A DNA stretch of 5,517 nt from Spirochaetia bacterium (lineage in GTDB: Bacteria; Spirochaetota; UBA12135): positions 1 through 5,517 of the forward strand of contig DNNS01000493.1 of the NCBI GenBank assembly GCA_003497555.1. Reading direction: 5' to 3'. Position 1 is the stretch's first letter. Each line of letters begins with the position of its first letter. This document shows, piece after piece, positions 1-5,517 of the stretch. The notes under the pieces are model-generated. The model was given only the letters and a program-made list of their open reading frames with translations, was not told the DNA's origin and made no database searches. The translations under genes and the position numbers were made by a program.

Positions 1-111
1 TGCGAGAACTATATTTTCATAGTTTCGGGTGCCACGCCCCATAAGAATTTATTTTTGCTGTTTTATAAAATATGCGATCAAAGAGAGTTGTTTAGTCTGC
101 CAAAGAAATAA
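1..111 (+). CDS. 3' end of an unidentified open frame, possibly a glycosyltransferase remnant
   Basis: The frame is open from the window edge to a TAA at 109-111 and gives 36 residues. The stretch NYIFIVSGATPHKNL resembles the beta-strand plus 'PHKN' turn that opens the second Rossmann domain of GT4 glycosyltransferases, which often read like 'YVGxxxPHKNL'. In a complete GT4 enzyme well over 100 residues follow this motif. Here only about 20 follow, so if the resemblance is real the gene is truncated or decayed. An open run of 36 codons is not rare by chance, so this may not be a gene at all. No start codon or upstream context is visible. The resemblance was judged by eye only. Confidence 0.22.
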   Translation, partial: CENYIFIVSGATPHKNLFLLFYKICDQRELFSLPKK

Positions 112-124
112 ATTCTGACAAAAT

Positions 125-153
125 TTGACAATATGGCGTTTTAGCATTATAAT
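125..153 (+). promoter_or_regulatory. Consensus vegetative (sigma-70 type) promoter of the IclR-sulfatase operon
   Basis: TTGACA at 125-130 and TATAAT at 148-153 are separated by exactly 17 bases, which is a perfect match to the sigma-70/SigA consensus with ideal spacing. The DNA just upstream is A/T-rich and could help as an UP-like element. The expected transcription start is 160-161, at the ATG of the regulator. A promoter this strong in front of a regulator usually needs repression, which fits the palindromes lying over its start site. The match is seen directly; its use is inferred. Confidence 0.85.
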
Positions 154-188
154 TTCATATATGAAACAAATTGGTTTCATATATGAAC
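153..188. promoter_or_regulatory. Tandem palindromic operator, probably for the IclR regulator itself
   Basis: Site 1 (153-166) is a perfect 14-base palindrome, TTTCATATATGAAA. Site 2 (175-188) repeats it with one change in the last base and keeps a perfect 12-base core (176-187). The two sites start 22 bases apart, about two helical turns, so dimers would bind the same DNA face. Site 1 begins on the last base of the -10 box and covers the expected start site and the ATG at 161. Site 2 lies within codons 5-10. IclR proteins bind DNA as dimers or tetramers, often at paired sites overlapping their own promoters, so autorepression is the simplest reading. The cognate protein is inferred from proximity only. 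Confidence 0.72.
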
Positions 189-949
189 CGAAGGATCGCA
201 TCTCCCCGGCAGAAAAAGTGCTTGCGGTGCTGGAGTTTTTCTCCCGTAATGGCGCTGCATCTTTCGGGCTCAGCGAGGCTGCGTCTTCTCTTAAAATGCC
301 CAAAGCATCCCTGCTTCGTATTTTAAATGCTCTTTGCCGCCGGGGGTATCTTTTCCGCAGCACCGGTAAAAATTACCGCAGAAATTTTACTCTTGACAAA
401 TTATCGGCAAGCGACTTGTCACTGCTTGAACCCTGTACACAAAAACTTGCGGCTGAAATTCAGCAGACTGTGGAAATATTAACCGTAAGCAGTAATTACC
501 TGTATTGGGCCGTGCAGAGCGAAAACAATACTTCGCCTGTCAGGGTACAGGCTAAAACAGGCTCACGGCGCACTCTTTATGAAATCGACGCTCCGGTGCG
601 CATCTGGCTGAAAAATCTTGGAATTATTAAAATAAAAGAGCAATTCGGTCTTCATGCTTTTTATCATCCGGATTTTCATAAAAGCCGCATAGAGGCCGCT
701 AAAATTCTGAAAATCCTTTCCGTTCCTCAGCAGGCTGTAGAATATGATAAAACCGGCAATACCAACGGCATCAGACGCTATGCGGCTGCTCTTAAAGACA
801 GCAAAAAAAATCTGATAGCGGTTTTATCGGTGGCAGAGCCGGCTTTGGAGCAAAATCTGACAATTCGGCATGAACAATTTATTATACAGGCAATAAAAAA
901 AATAATAAAAAAAATGCAAGAGGTAATTTATGAGAATGATTTACATTGA
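161..949 (+). CDS. IclR-family transcriptional regulator
   Basis: This 262-residue protein has the usual IclR length. Residues about 15-75 form the N-terminal winged helix-turn-helix: SPAEKVLAVLEFF is helix 1, the turn region is GLSEAASSLKMPKASLLRIL, and GYLFRSTGKNYR is the wing. Residues about 85-250 fit the effector-binding domain weakly; the segment GIRRYAAALKDSKKNLIAVLSV matches the family's late 'AAPV..d..g..va.lsv' strand pair. The protein should be a cytoplasmic DNA-binding dimer or tetramer sensing a small ligand, perhaps a sulfated compound handled by the next gene. I chose the ATG at 161. The in-frame TTG at 125 is the -35 box of the promoter and cannot be transcribed from it. No Shine-Dalgarno precedes 161, so the mRNA may be leaderless. 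The gene overlaps the sulfatase by 20 bases. Two runs of eight A lie near its 3' end. The family call is firm; ligand and start are inferred. Confidence 0.85.
   Translation: MKQIGFIYEPKDRISPAEKVLAVLEFFSRNGAASFGLSEAASSLKMPKASLLRILNALCRRGYLFRSTGKNYRRNFTLDKLSASDLSLLEPCTQKLAAEIQQTVEILTVSSNYLYWAVQSENNTSPVRVQAKTGSRRTLYEIDAPVRIWLKNLGIIKIKEQFGLHAFYHPDFHKSRIEAAKILKILSVPQQAVEYDKTGNTNGIRRYAAALKDSKKNLIAVLSVAEPALEQNLTIRHEQFIIQAIKKIIKKMQEVIYENDLH
918..923 (+). promoter_or_regulatory. Ribosome binding site of the sulfatase gene
   Basis: AAGAGG lies six bases before the ATG at 930, inside the end of the IclR gene. It supports 930 over the in-frame ATG at 936, which would be 12 bases away. Because the site is within translated sequence, ribosomes finishing the regulator probably feed the sulfatase start. 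Confidence 0.7.
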
Positions 950-2402
950 CATTGACACATTGCGCCCTGATCACCTGGGCTGCTACGGCTATCACCGGAA
1001 TACTTCACCGGCTATAGACAGGGTAGCGCGCGACGGTATACTTTTCCGGCAATGCTTTGTTCCGGATGCACCCTGCCTCCCTTCCCGGTCTGCGCTGCAT
1101 CACGGGCGCTTTGGAATTCATAACGGCGCAGTTAGCCACGGGGGTACTTGGGCGGATCCGTACCCCGAGGGTCCAACCAGGCAGTTTCATAATTCCGAAG
1201 GTTATCAGAAATTCACGCAAGTACTGAAAAAAAAGGGATTTTATAACTGCCTGGTAAGTTCTTTTGCCGGGCGTCATGATGCCTGGTGGTTTTGCGCCGG
1301 TTTTCATGAAATATACGATTGCGGCAAGGGAGGAGGTGAAACCCAGAATGAAGTAACCGGCCAGGCGCTTGCTTTGATTGATCGGCTGAGCAGTAAAGAT
1401 AACTGGTATCTGCATTTTAATATCTGGGATCCGCATACTCCTTACCGCACTCCGGAAGAATACGGATTTCCTTTTGCCGGGGAACCGGCTCCGGCCTGGA
1501 TGAATCAGGAAATAATTGATCGCCATAACAATACTTTCGGGCAGCACTGTGCAGCCAATAATCTGCGTGAAAATGGGAAATTTACACAGCGCGAACCAAT
1601 GCGTATCGGGAATATGGCGGATTATAAAAAGCATATTGACGGTTATGACACCGGTATTCGCTATGCTGACGAAGCAGTAGCGCAGATACTTGAAAGACTT
1701 GAACAATACGGATTATATAAAGATACGGCCGTTATTATTTCTTCTGATCATGGAGAAAACCAGGGGGAGCTTAATATTTACGGCGATCACCAGACCGCTG
1801 ATTACATAACCAACCGTGTACCCATGATAGTAAAATGGCCGGGAATCAAGGCAGGGGAAGATTCGGCTTTTCATTATCAGTTTGATGTAACAGCTACCAT
1901 ACTGGGTCTGCTTGATGCCGAAATTCCCTCCCGCTGGGATGCCAAAAGCTTTAAAGATGCTGTGGTTTTAGGTAAAGAACAGGGAAGGGATTTTCTGGTA
2001 GTCAGCAATTCTGCCTGGTCAAGCATGCGGGCTGTTATTTTTGAAGATTATATTTTAATCAGAACTTACCGTGATCCGGTGCGCGATTATCCTGAAATCA
2101 TGCTGTTTAATTATAAGACAGATCCCCATGAAGTCGAGGATTTGGCCAAAAAAATGCCGGCAAAAGTCAATCAGGGTCTCGCGCTTCTGCAGAAATGGGT
2201 TGATGATCAGATACTGTCTTCAGATCGCAAGGAAGACCCTTTTATGCGCGTAATTGAAGAAGGCGGACCTTTTCATGTGCGCGGGCGCCTGGAAAATACC
2301 GTGAAACATTATGAGAATCTTGGAAGGAAAGATATTGTTGAAAAAATTATTAATCGCTATCCGAAAAAAAGCGGTTACTGGAAAAGCGACTGGTTTAAAT
2401 AA
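930..2402 (+). CDS. Cys-type sulfatase of the alkaline-phosphatase superfamily, probably cytoplasmic
   Basis: This 490-residue enzyme should hydrolyse a sulfate ester; the substrate cannot be told from sequence. The N-terminal strand and first metal motif are DTLRPDHLGCYGY (residues 9-21). The signature C-L-P-S-R has Cys49 as the residue converted to formylglycine, so a maturation enzyme (anSME or FGE type) is needed but is not in this window. WDPHTPY (166-172) and SDHGE (272-276, Asp273 and His274) supply further active-site residues. MIVKWPG (299-305) and LFNYKTDPHEVEDLA near the C-terminus are also typical. Thr10 stands where many sulfatases have the second Asp of 'DD', as in the 'DTLRxDHLG' subgroup. 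The chain begins directly at the catalytic fold, with no signal peptide or lipobox, so the enzyme should act in the cytoplasm on an imported, small substrate. It is co-transcribed with the IclR regulator. A phosphonate or phosphodiester hydrolase of the same superfamily is a less likely alternative. Confidence 0.9.
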   Translation: MRMIYIDIDTLRPDHLGCYGYHRNTSPAIDRVARDGILFRQCFVPDAPCLPSRSALHHGRFGIHNGAVSHGGTWADPYPEGPTRQFHNSEGYQKFTQVLKKKGFYNCLVSSFAGRHDAWWFCAGFHEIYDCGKGGGETQNEVTGQALALIDRLSSKDNWYLHFNIWDPHTPYRTPEEYGFPFAGEPAPAWMNQEIIDRHNNTFGQHCAANNLRENGKFTQREPMRIGNMADYKKHIDGYDTGIRYADEAVAQILERLEQYGLYKDTAVIISSDHGENQGELNIYGDHQTADYITNRVPMIVKWPGIKAGEDSAFHYQFDVTATILGLLDAEIPSRWDAKSFKDAVVLGKEQGRDFLVVSNSAWSSMRAVIFEDYILIRTYRDPVRDYPEIMLFNYKTDPHEVEDLAKKMPAKVNQGLALLQKWVDDQILSSDRKEDPFMRVIEEGGPFHVRGRLENTVKHYENLGRKDIVEKIINRYPKKSGYWKSDWFK

Positions 2403-2407
2403 AAAAT

Positions 2408-2460
2408 CCGCTATCTGGCTGTATCCATCAGCCAGGTAGCGGTTATATATATTTTTTTTT
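2408..2460. terminator. Bidirectional intrinsic terminator between sulfatase and flaB
   Basis: CCGCTATCTGGCTG (2408-2421) pairs with 2429-2442 across a 7-base loop, giving a 14-base-pair stem with a single G-U wobble on the plus-strand RNA. On the minus strand the stem is followed at once by ATTTTTT (complement of 2401-2407), an excellent terminator for flaB. On the plus strand the run of nine T (2452-2460) begins nine bases after the stem, beyond TTATATATA, so it should end the sulfatase transcript less efficiently. The two stop codons are only 56 bases apart, so both genes share this element. Confidence 0.9.
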
Positions 2461-3319
2461 ACCCGAGAAGTTTTAAAACTGAATTAGGTTTCATATTGGC
2501 CTGGGCAAGCATGGATATACTGGCCTGGGTCAGAATCTGGTTTTTAACGAAATCTGACATTTCTTCAGCCATATTGGTATCTCTGATACGTGATTCAGCA
2601 GCCTGCAGATTTTCAGCAGAAATGGCAAGACCTTCAACAACTTTACCGATTCTGTTCTGATATGCGCCAAGATCAGCGCGCTGTTTGGAAACTTTGCGTA
2701 ATGCTTCGTCAACAACAGCAATGGTCTGGTTGGCTTTTTCAGGTGAGCTGATTGATACGGCAGCTTTGCTGGCAACATCAATTACTTTAAGCCCGGTGGC
2801 GGTCATGGTGCCGATAAAGGCGCGGATTCTCTGTCCGGCATTTGCCCCGATGTGAAACCACATGGAAGCAGCGGGTTGAGCTTCGCCTGACGGCTGGGCA
2901 AAACGCCCGGTAAGCATGTTAAGGCCGTTAAACTGGGCATGGGATGCAATTCGGTCTACTTCCGCTACCAGCTGGCTTACTTCAACCTGAATCTGCATAC
3001 GGTCTTCAGAGGAATAAATTCCGTTGGACGACTGAATTGCAAGTTCACGGATTCTCTGCAGAATATCCTGGGTTTCCTGCAGATAGCCTTCGGCGGTTTG
3101 AATAAAAGAAATTGCATCTTCGGTGTTGCGCATTGCTGATCTTAATCCGCCGATTTGCGAGCGCATTTTTTCAGATACTGCCAGACCGGAAGCATCGTCA
3201 CCGGCTGTGTTAATACGCATACCGGATGAAAGTTTTTGAATGCCGGAATCAACTTCAAGCCCCTTGAACGATAACATCCTGTTCGCGTTCATAGATGAAA
3301 TGTTGTGGTTAATAATCAT
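2459..3319 (-). CDS. flaB: Spirochaetal periplasmic flagellar filament core protein FlaB (flagellin)
   Basis: This 286-residue flagellin has the length of spirochaetal FlaB proteins and lacks the variable outer D2/D3 domains of external flagellins. The N-terminal D0/D1 region starts [14 protein letters not shown] and continues with [20 protein letters not shown]. Blocks typical of spirochaetes follow: [44 protein letters not shown] and [10 protein letters not shown]. The C-terminal D1/D0 carries [25 protein letters not shown] and [15 protein letters not shown]. It should be exported by the flagellar type III system and polymerise in the periplasm. The start is fixed by a perfect ribosome binding site and by family alignment. 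The gene appears monocistronic, with its own promoter and terminator. Bacteria of this group often carry several flaB paralogues; no other flagellar gene is visible here. Confidence 0.96.
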   Translation of the reverse strand: MIINHNISSMNANRMLSFKGLEVDSGIQKLSSGMRINTAGDDASGLAVSEKMRSQIGGLRSAMRNTEDAISFIQTAEGYLQETQDILQRIRELAIQSSNGIYSSEDRMQIQVEVSQLVAEVDRIASHAQFNGLNMLTGRFAQPSGEAQPAASMWFHIGANAGQRIRAFIGTMTATGLKVIDVASKAAVSISSPEKANQTIAVVDEALRKVSKQRADLGAYQNRIGKVVEGLAISAENLQAAESRIRDTNMAEEMSDFVKNQILTQASISMLAQANMKPNSVLKLLG

Positions 3320-3326
3320 TTTTTTT

Positions 3327-3332
3327 CCTCCT
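3327..3332 (-). promoter_or_regulatory. Ribosome binding site of flaB
   Basis: On the minus strand AGGAGG is followed by seven A bases and then the ATG at 3319. It is a perfect anti-16S match at ideal spacing. It contrasts with the regulator and dxs, which have no such site, and it suggests high translation of this abundant structural protein. Confidence 0.92.
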
Positions 3333-3347
3333 GGGTGAAAAAATAAT

Positions 3348-3374
3348 TTAAGTTAATGTAATAAATACCGATAA
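3348..3374 (+). promoter_or_regulatory. Sigma-28-like (flagellar) promoter motif facing dxs
   Basis: TTAAGTTA (3348-3355), 11 bases, then ACCGATAA (3367-3374) matches the FliA/sigma-28 consensus TAAAGTTT-N11-GCCGATAA at 13 of 16 positions with exact spacing. Sigma-28 drives many flagellin genes, but this motif is on the plus strand and would start transcription near 3381, away from flaB and toward dxs. Its -35 half is A/T-rich and could arise by chance; the CCGATAA core is the more telling part. No comparable sigma-28 motif was found for flaB on the minus strand. Confidence 0.4.
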
Positions 3375-3414
3375 TAGATATGGATAGTTCTCTATTCTCG
3401 AATATTGTATCTAA

Positions 3415-3442
3415 ATTATACATTATTTTAAAAAAAAATCAA
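3415..3442 (-). promoter_or_regulatory. Probable vegetative promoter of flaB
   Basis: On the minus strand TTGATT (complement of 3437-3442) and TATAAT (complement of 3415-3420) are 16 bases apart. Transcription would start near 3408 and give an 89-base leader before the flaB ATG. A T-tract overlaps the spacer. The region is very A/T-rich, which raises the chance of fortuitous matches, but the hexamers and spacing are good. Confidence 0.55.
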
Positions 3443-3496
3443 GCATTTTCATATTTTTTTATTTTTCCCTCTTTCCTTTAAAATATTCAATTATGA

Positions 3497-3502
3497 TATA
3501 AT
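3497..3502 (+). promoter_or_regulatory. -10 box of dxs, placed for a leaderless transcript
   Basis: TATAAT at 3497-3502 ends six bases before the A of the ATG at 3509, so the expected start of transcription is the first base of that codon. No good -35 hexamer is present at 16-18 bases upstream (the DNA there is pyrimidine-rich, around 3473-3479). The T/A tracts upstream may compensate. No Shine-Dalgarno lies between this box and the ATG. Confidence 0.5.
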
Positions 3503-3508
3503 AAATTG

Positions 3509-5377
3509 ATGCTTTTAAATGCAATTAACAGTCCGGCGGATCTGAAAAAAATTCCATTTGATAAACTACCTGAACTCGCAGCCGAAATCAGGAATTTTTT
3601 GCTGGATAATATCAGCAAGACCGGCGGGCATCTGGCTTCAAGTCTGGGCGTGGTTGAGCTTACCATTATTCTGCATTATTTATTTGATTCACCGCAAGAT
3701 TCAATTATCTGGGATGTCGGGCATCAGGCTTATGCTCATAAAATACTCACCGGCAGAAAAGATGTTTTTTCCACCCTCCGCCAGCTTGACGGCATCAGCG
3801 GATTTCCCAAAAAATCAGAATCAATACATGATTTATTTGATACCGGGCACTCTTCGACATCCGTATCCCTGGCTGCCGGAATAAAAACAGCAGAAAATCT
3901 GCTGAAAAAAAACAATAATGTGATTGCCGTAATAGGCGACGGATCTTTTACTGCCGGTATGGTATTTGAAGCCCTGAATCATATCGGGCATCTGAATACC
4001 AGACTTATTATTATTTTAAACAATAATGAAATGTCCATAGCCCGTAATATCGGAGCTGTTTCCAAATTTTGCAACAGCAGGATAAATATTCCTTTTATTG
4101 CCAAACAGATTGAAACATTTGACCGTACCGTAGCGGCTGTTCCGGCATTGGGCCCCATGCTGAAGGAAATCAGCAATAAATTCGAACACGGTATTAAAAG
4201 TTTTTTACTGCCGGGTCTTTTTTTTCAGGAAATGGGCTTTTCCTATCTGGGCCCGGTTAACGGTTATAATTTTCAGGAGATGCGGGAAAATCTGCTTCTG
4301 GCCAAAAAACGCAACAGGCCGGTAATAGTGCAGATTAATACAGTCAAGGGTAAAGGTTATTCTTTTGCCGAACAGAATCCAACGCGTTTTCACGGTATCG
4401 GGGCATTTGACATTAATACCGGACACAGCCTTTGCGAGGAAAAGCGGACATATACCGATGTGTTTTCAGATCTGCTGTACAAGGCCGCTTCCAATAATTC
4501 AAAACTGGTGGCTGTTACTGCTTCCATGACCGATGGCACCGGACTGGCGTCTTTTGCCCGCAGTTTTCCCGAGCGTTTTTTTGATGTGGGGATTGCCGAG
4601 CAGCATCAGGTAACATTTTCCGCAGGATTATCCAGCAAGGGTTTTATTCCGGTTATAGCCGTATATGCCACTTTTTTGCAGCGGGCCTATGATCAGATAA
4701 TTCATGATGCCGCCCTGCAGAAACTTCCCATGATTTTCTGCATAGACCGCAGCGGAATAAGCGGCCAGGATGGAGAAACGCATCATGGAATTTTTACTCT
4801 GGCTTTTCTGCGCAGTGTACCGGATATTAATATTTACAGTCCGTTCAGTGAAAATGACTTCGGGCAAATTTTTTCGTTAGCAGAAACCGCAGGACAACCG
4901 TCTTTTATTTTATATCCCAGAGCTGAAATCGGCAATTATTCCGGTTATCCGGATGAAAATTATGCGGATGTACGTATTTTTGATCGGGAATCCGGCATTA
5001 CAATCATTTCTGCCGGTTATATGTTTAAACAGGCAATAGATTCTGCAAAACTGCTTGAAAAACAGGGTATAAGGGTAAATATTCTTAATTTTCTTAAAAT
5101 TGACAAAAACGCTGCGGAATCAGCATTACATATTTTTAGTAAATCCTCGCATTTATGTATTATTGAAGATAATGCGCCTGATGGCGGTTTTGCCGGTATG
5201 CTGTTTGAGTTTTTTAATGATCATAATTTAAAATTTCAGAAAATATTAAGATCCGGTATTCCTAAAAAATTTATAGAACATGGAAGCCGGACAGAACTTT
5301 TTGACAGGTACGGACTTTCTGCAGAAAAAATTTTTAACCAGATATTAAATAGCACAGACAAGAGTAATCATGAATAA
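3509..5377 (+). CDS. dxs: 1-deoxy-D-xylulose-5-phosphate synthase
   Basis: This 622-residue, thiamine-diphosphate-dependent cytoplasmic enzyme condenses pyruvate and glyceraldehyde 3-phosphate to DXP, the first step of the MEP isoprenoid pathway and a precursor for thiamine and pyridoxal. Visible motifs are TGGHLASSLG with active-site His41, DVGHQAYAHK with His72, the ThDP/metal motif GDGS (143-146) followed by ILNNNEMSI, KGKGYSFAE, the GIAEQH motif with catalytic Glu364, DRSGISGQDGETHHG with His425, and YPR with Arg471. The C-terminal transketolase domain ends with IEDNAPDGGF and GIPKKFIEHGS. Small departures from common forms are NNN for NDN and YAHK for YPHK; neither removes a known catalytic residue. 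The ATG at 3509 fits family N-termini (MLLN.INSP.DLKK); the adjacent TTG at 3506 would add one residue. No ribosome binding site is seen. Its stop overlaps the next ATG by eight bases. Confidence 0.97.
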   Translation: MLLNAINSPADLKKIPFDKLPELAAEIRNFLLDNISKTGGHLASSLGVVELTIILHYLFDSPQDSIIWDVGHQAYAHKILTGRKDVFSTLRQLDGISGFPKKSESIHDLFDTGHSSTSVSLAAGIKTAENLLKKNNNVIAVIGDGSFTAGMVFEALNHIGHLNTRLIIILNNNEMSIARNIGAVSKFCNSRINIPFIAKQIETFDRTVAAVPALGPMLKEISNKFEHGIKSFLLPGLFFQEMGFSYLGPVNGYNFQEMRENLLLAKKRNRPVIVQINTVKGKGYSFAEQNPTRFHGIGAFDINTGHSLCEEKRTYTDVFSDLLYKAASNNSKLVAVTASMTDGTGLASFARSFPERFFDVGIAEQHQVTFSAGLSSKGFIPVIAVYATFLQRAYDQIIHDAALQKLPMIFCIDRSGISGQDGETHHGIFTLAFLRSVPDINIYSPFSENDFGQIFSLAETAGQPSFILYPRAEIGNYSGYPDENYADVRIFDRESGITIISAGYMFKQAIDSAKLLEKQGIRVNILNFLKIDKNAAESALHIFSKSSHLCIIEDNAPDGGFAGMLFEFFNDHNLKFQKILRSGIPKKFIEHGSRTELFDRYGLSAEKIFNQILNSTDKSNHE

Positions 5378-5492
5378 AAACCAGTGTACATTAAGCATAT
5401 CGGGGACTTTAACTGTCTGCAGCAACGACATAGACGGCGCGGGTTCCGAAAGGTTTTTACCAGAGAGTTGTCATGTCCGAAGGGATACTTAA
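5370..5492 (+). CDS. Short open frame overlapping the end of dxs, unknown function
   Basis: The ATG at 5370 lies inside the last codons of dxs and opens a 40-residue frame ending at TAA 5490-5492. AAGAG at 5360-5364, five bases before the ATG, is a fair ribosome binding site, so translational coupling to dxs is plausible. The product begins MNKNQCTLSISGTLTV and then turns polar; I do not recognise it. The LSISGTLTV stretch looks like a beta-strand, but 40 residues are too few for a known domain. It overlaps the next frame by 20 bases. It could be a small protein, a coupling leader for the next gene, or the start of a gene broken by a frameshift. Confidence 0.35.
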   Translation: MNKNQCTLSISGTLTVCSNDIDGAGSERFLPESCHVRRDT

Positions 5493-5517
5493 AACACCTG
5501 TGCTGAGCGCAGTCGAA
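5473..5517 (+). CDS. Start of a gene running off the window, unknown function
   Basis: An ATG at 5473 opens MSEGILKTPVLSAVE, which is still open at the window edge. An in-frame TAG at 5431-5433 limits how far upstream the gene could begin. The purine stretch GAGAG (5463-5467), five bases before the ATG, is only a weak ribosome binding site. No terminator separates it from dxs, so it may belong to the same transcript. Fifteen residues are too few to name a family. Confidence 0.35.
   Translation, partial: MSEGILKTPVLSAVE

Noticed and set aside
49..363. A 104-codon minus-strand frame over the promoter and regulator start
   Set aside because: It runs across a perfect plus-strand promoter and the HTH coding region, and the product looks like low-complexity shadow translation.
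1302..1311. Palindrome TTTCATGAAA inside the sulfatase gene, resembling the operator
   Set aside because: It lacks the central ATAT spacing of the operator sites, is single, and is far from any promoter; a short palindrome of this kind is expected by chance.
1005..1706. A 233-codon open frame on the minus strand inside the sulfatase gene
   Set aside because: It is fully antisense to a gene with clear sulfatase motifs, has no ribosome binding site that I see, and its translation resembles no family.
3443..3452. Half-site TTTCATAT in the flaB-dxs gap, similar to half of the regulator's palindrome
   Set aside because: Only one arm is present and the gap is extremely A/T-rich, so it does not support control of flaB or dxs by the IclR protein.
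3979..4867. Several 65-79 codon minus-strand frames within dxs
   Set aside because: They are antisense to a well-conserved enzyme and show no start signals or recognisable products.
1..5517. CRISPR arrays, insertion sequences, tRNA or rRNA genes, attachment sites
   Set aside because: No regularly spaced repeats, transposase motifs, cloverleaf sequences or long terminal repeats were found on reading both strands.

Overview
The window most likely comes from a spirochaete. The strongest evidence is the minus-strand gene at 2459-3319. It encodes a 286-residue flagellin with the N-terminus, length and central blocks of spirochaetal FlaB, the periplasmic flagellar core protein. The DNA is moderately AT-rich, with very AT-rich intergenic gaps. 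Four full-length genes can be named by family. Short open frames at both edges are uncertain.

Layout. Positions 1-111 hold the 3' end of an open frame that faintly resembles a glycosyltransferase. A consensus promoter (TTGACA-N17-TATAAT, 125-153) follows. Two near-identical palindromes (153-188) overlap the expected transcription start and the first codons of an IclR-type regulator (161-949). The regulator overlaps a sulfatase gene by 20 bases (930-2402), so the two form a tight, probably translationally coupled operon. A strong hairpin at 2408-2442, with an A-tract on one side and a T-tract on the other, separates this operon from the convergent flaB. FlaB has a textbook ribosome binding site and a good vegetative promoter. 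A 189-base gap between flaB and the divergent dxs (1-deoxy-D-xylulose-5-phosphate synthase, 3509-5377) holds the flaB promoter, a TATAAT box directly upstream of dxs, and a sigma-28-like motif that faces dxs rather than flaB. Two short open frames follow dxs with overlapping ends. The second runs off the window.

How the genes work together. The regulator and sulfatase look like a self-contained, autoregulated unit for desulfating an imported small sulfated molecule, because the sulfatase has no signal peptide. The flagellin serves motility and dxs serves isoprenoid precursor synthesis; these are housekeeping genes with no evident functional link to the operon.

The most interesting signals are regulatory. 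The IclR gene and dxs both have a TATAAT box 6-7 bases before their ATG and no ribosome binding site, which suggests leaderless mRNAs. The tandem palindromes sit on the regulator's own start codon. The flagellar-type promoter motif points at dxs. I see no CRISPR array, insertion sequence, tRNA or rRNA, and no clear evidence of a wholly new multi-gene system.
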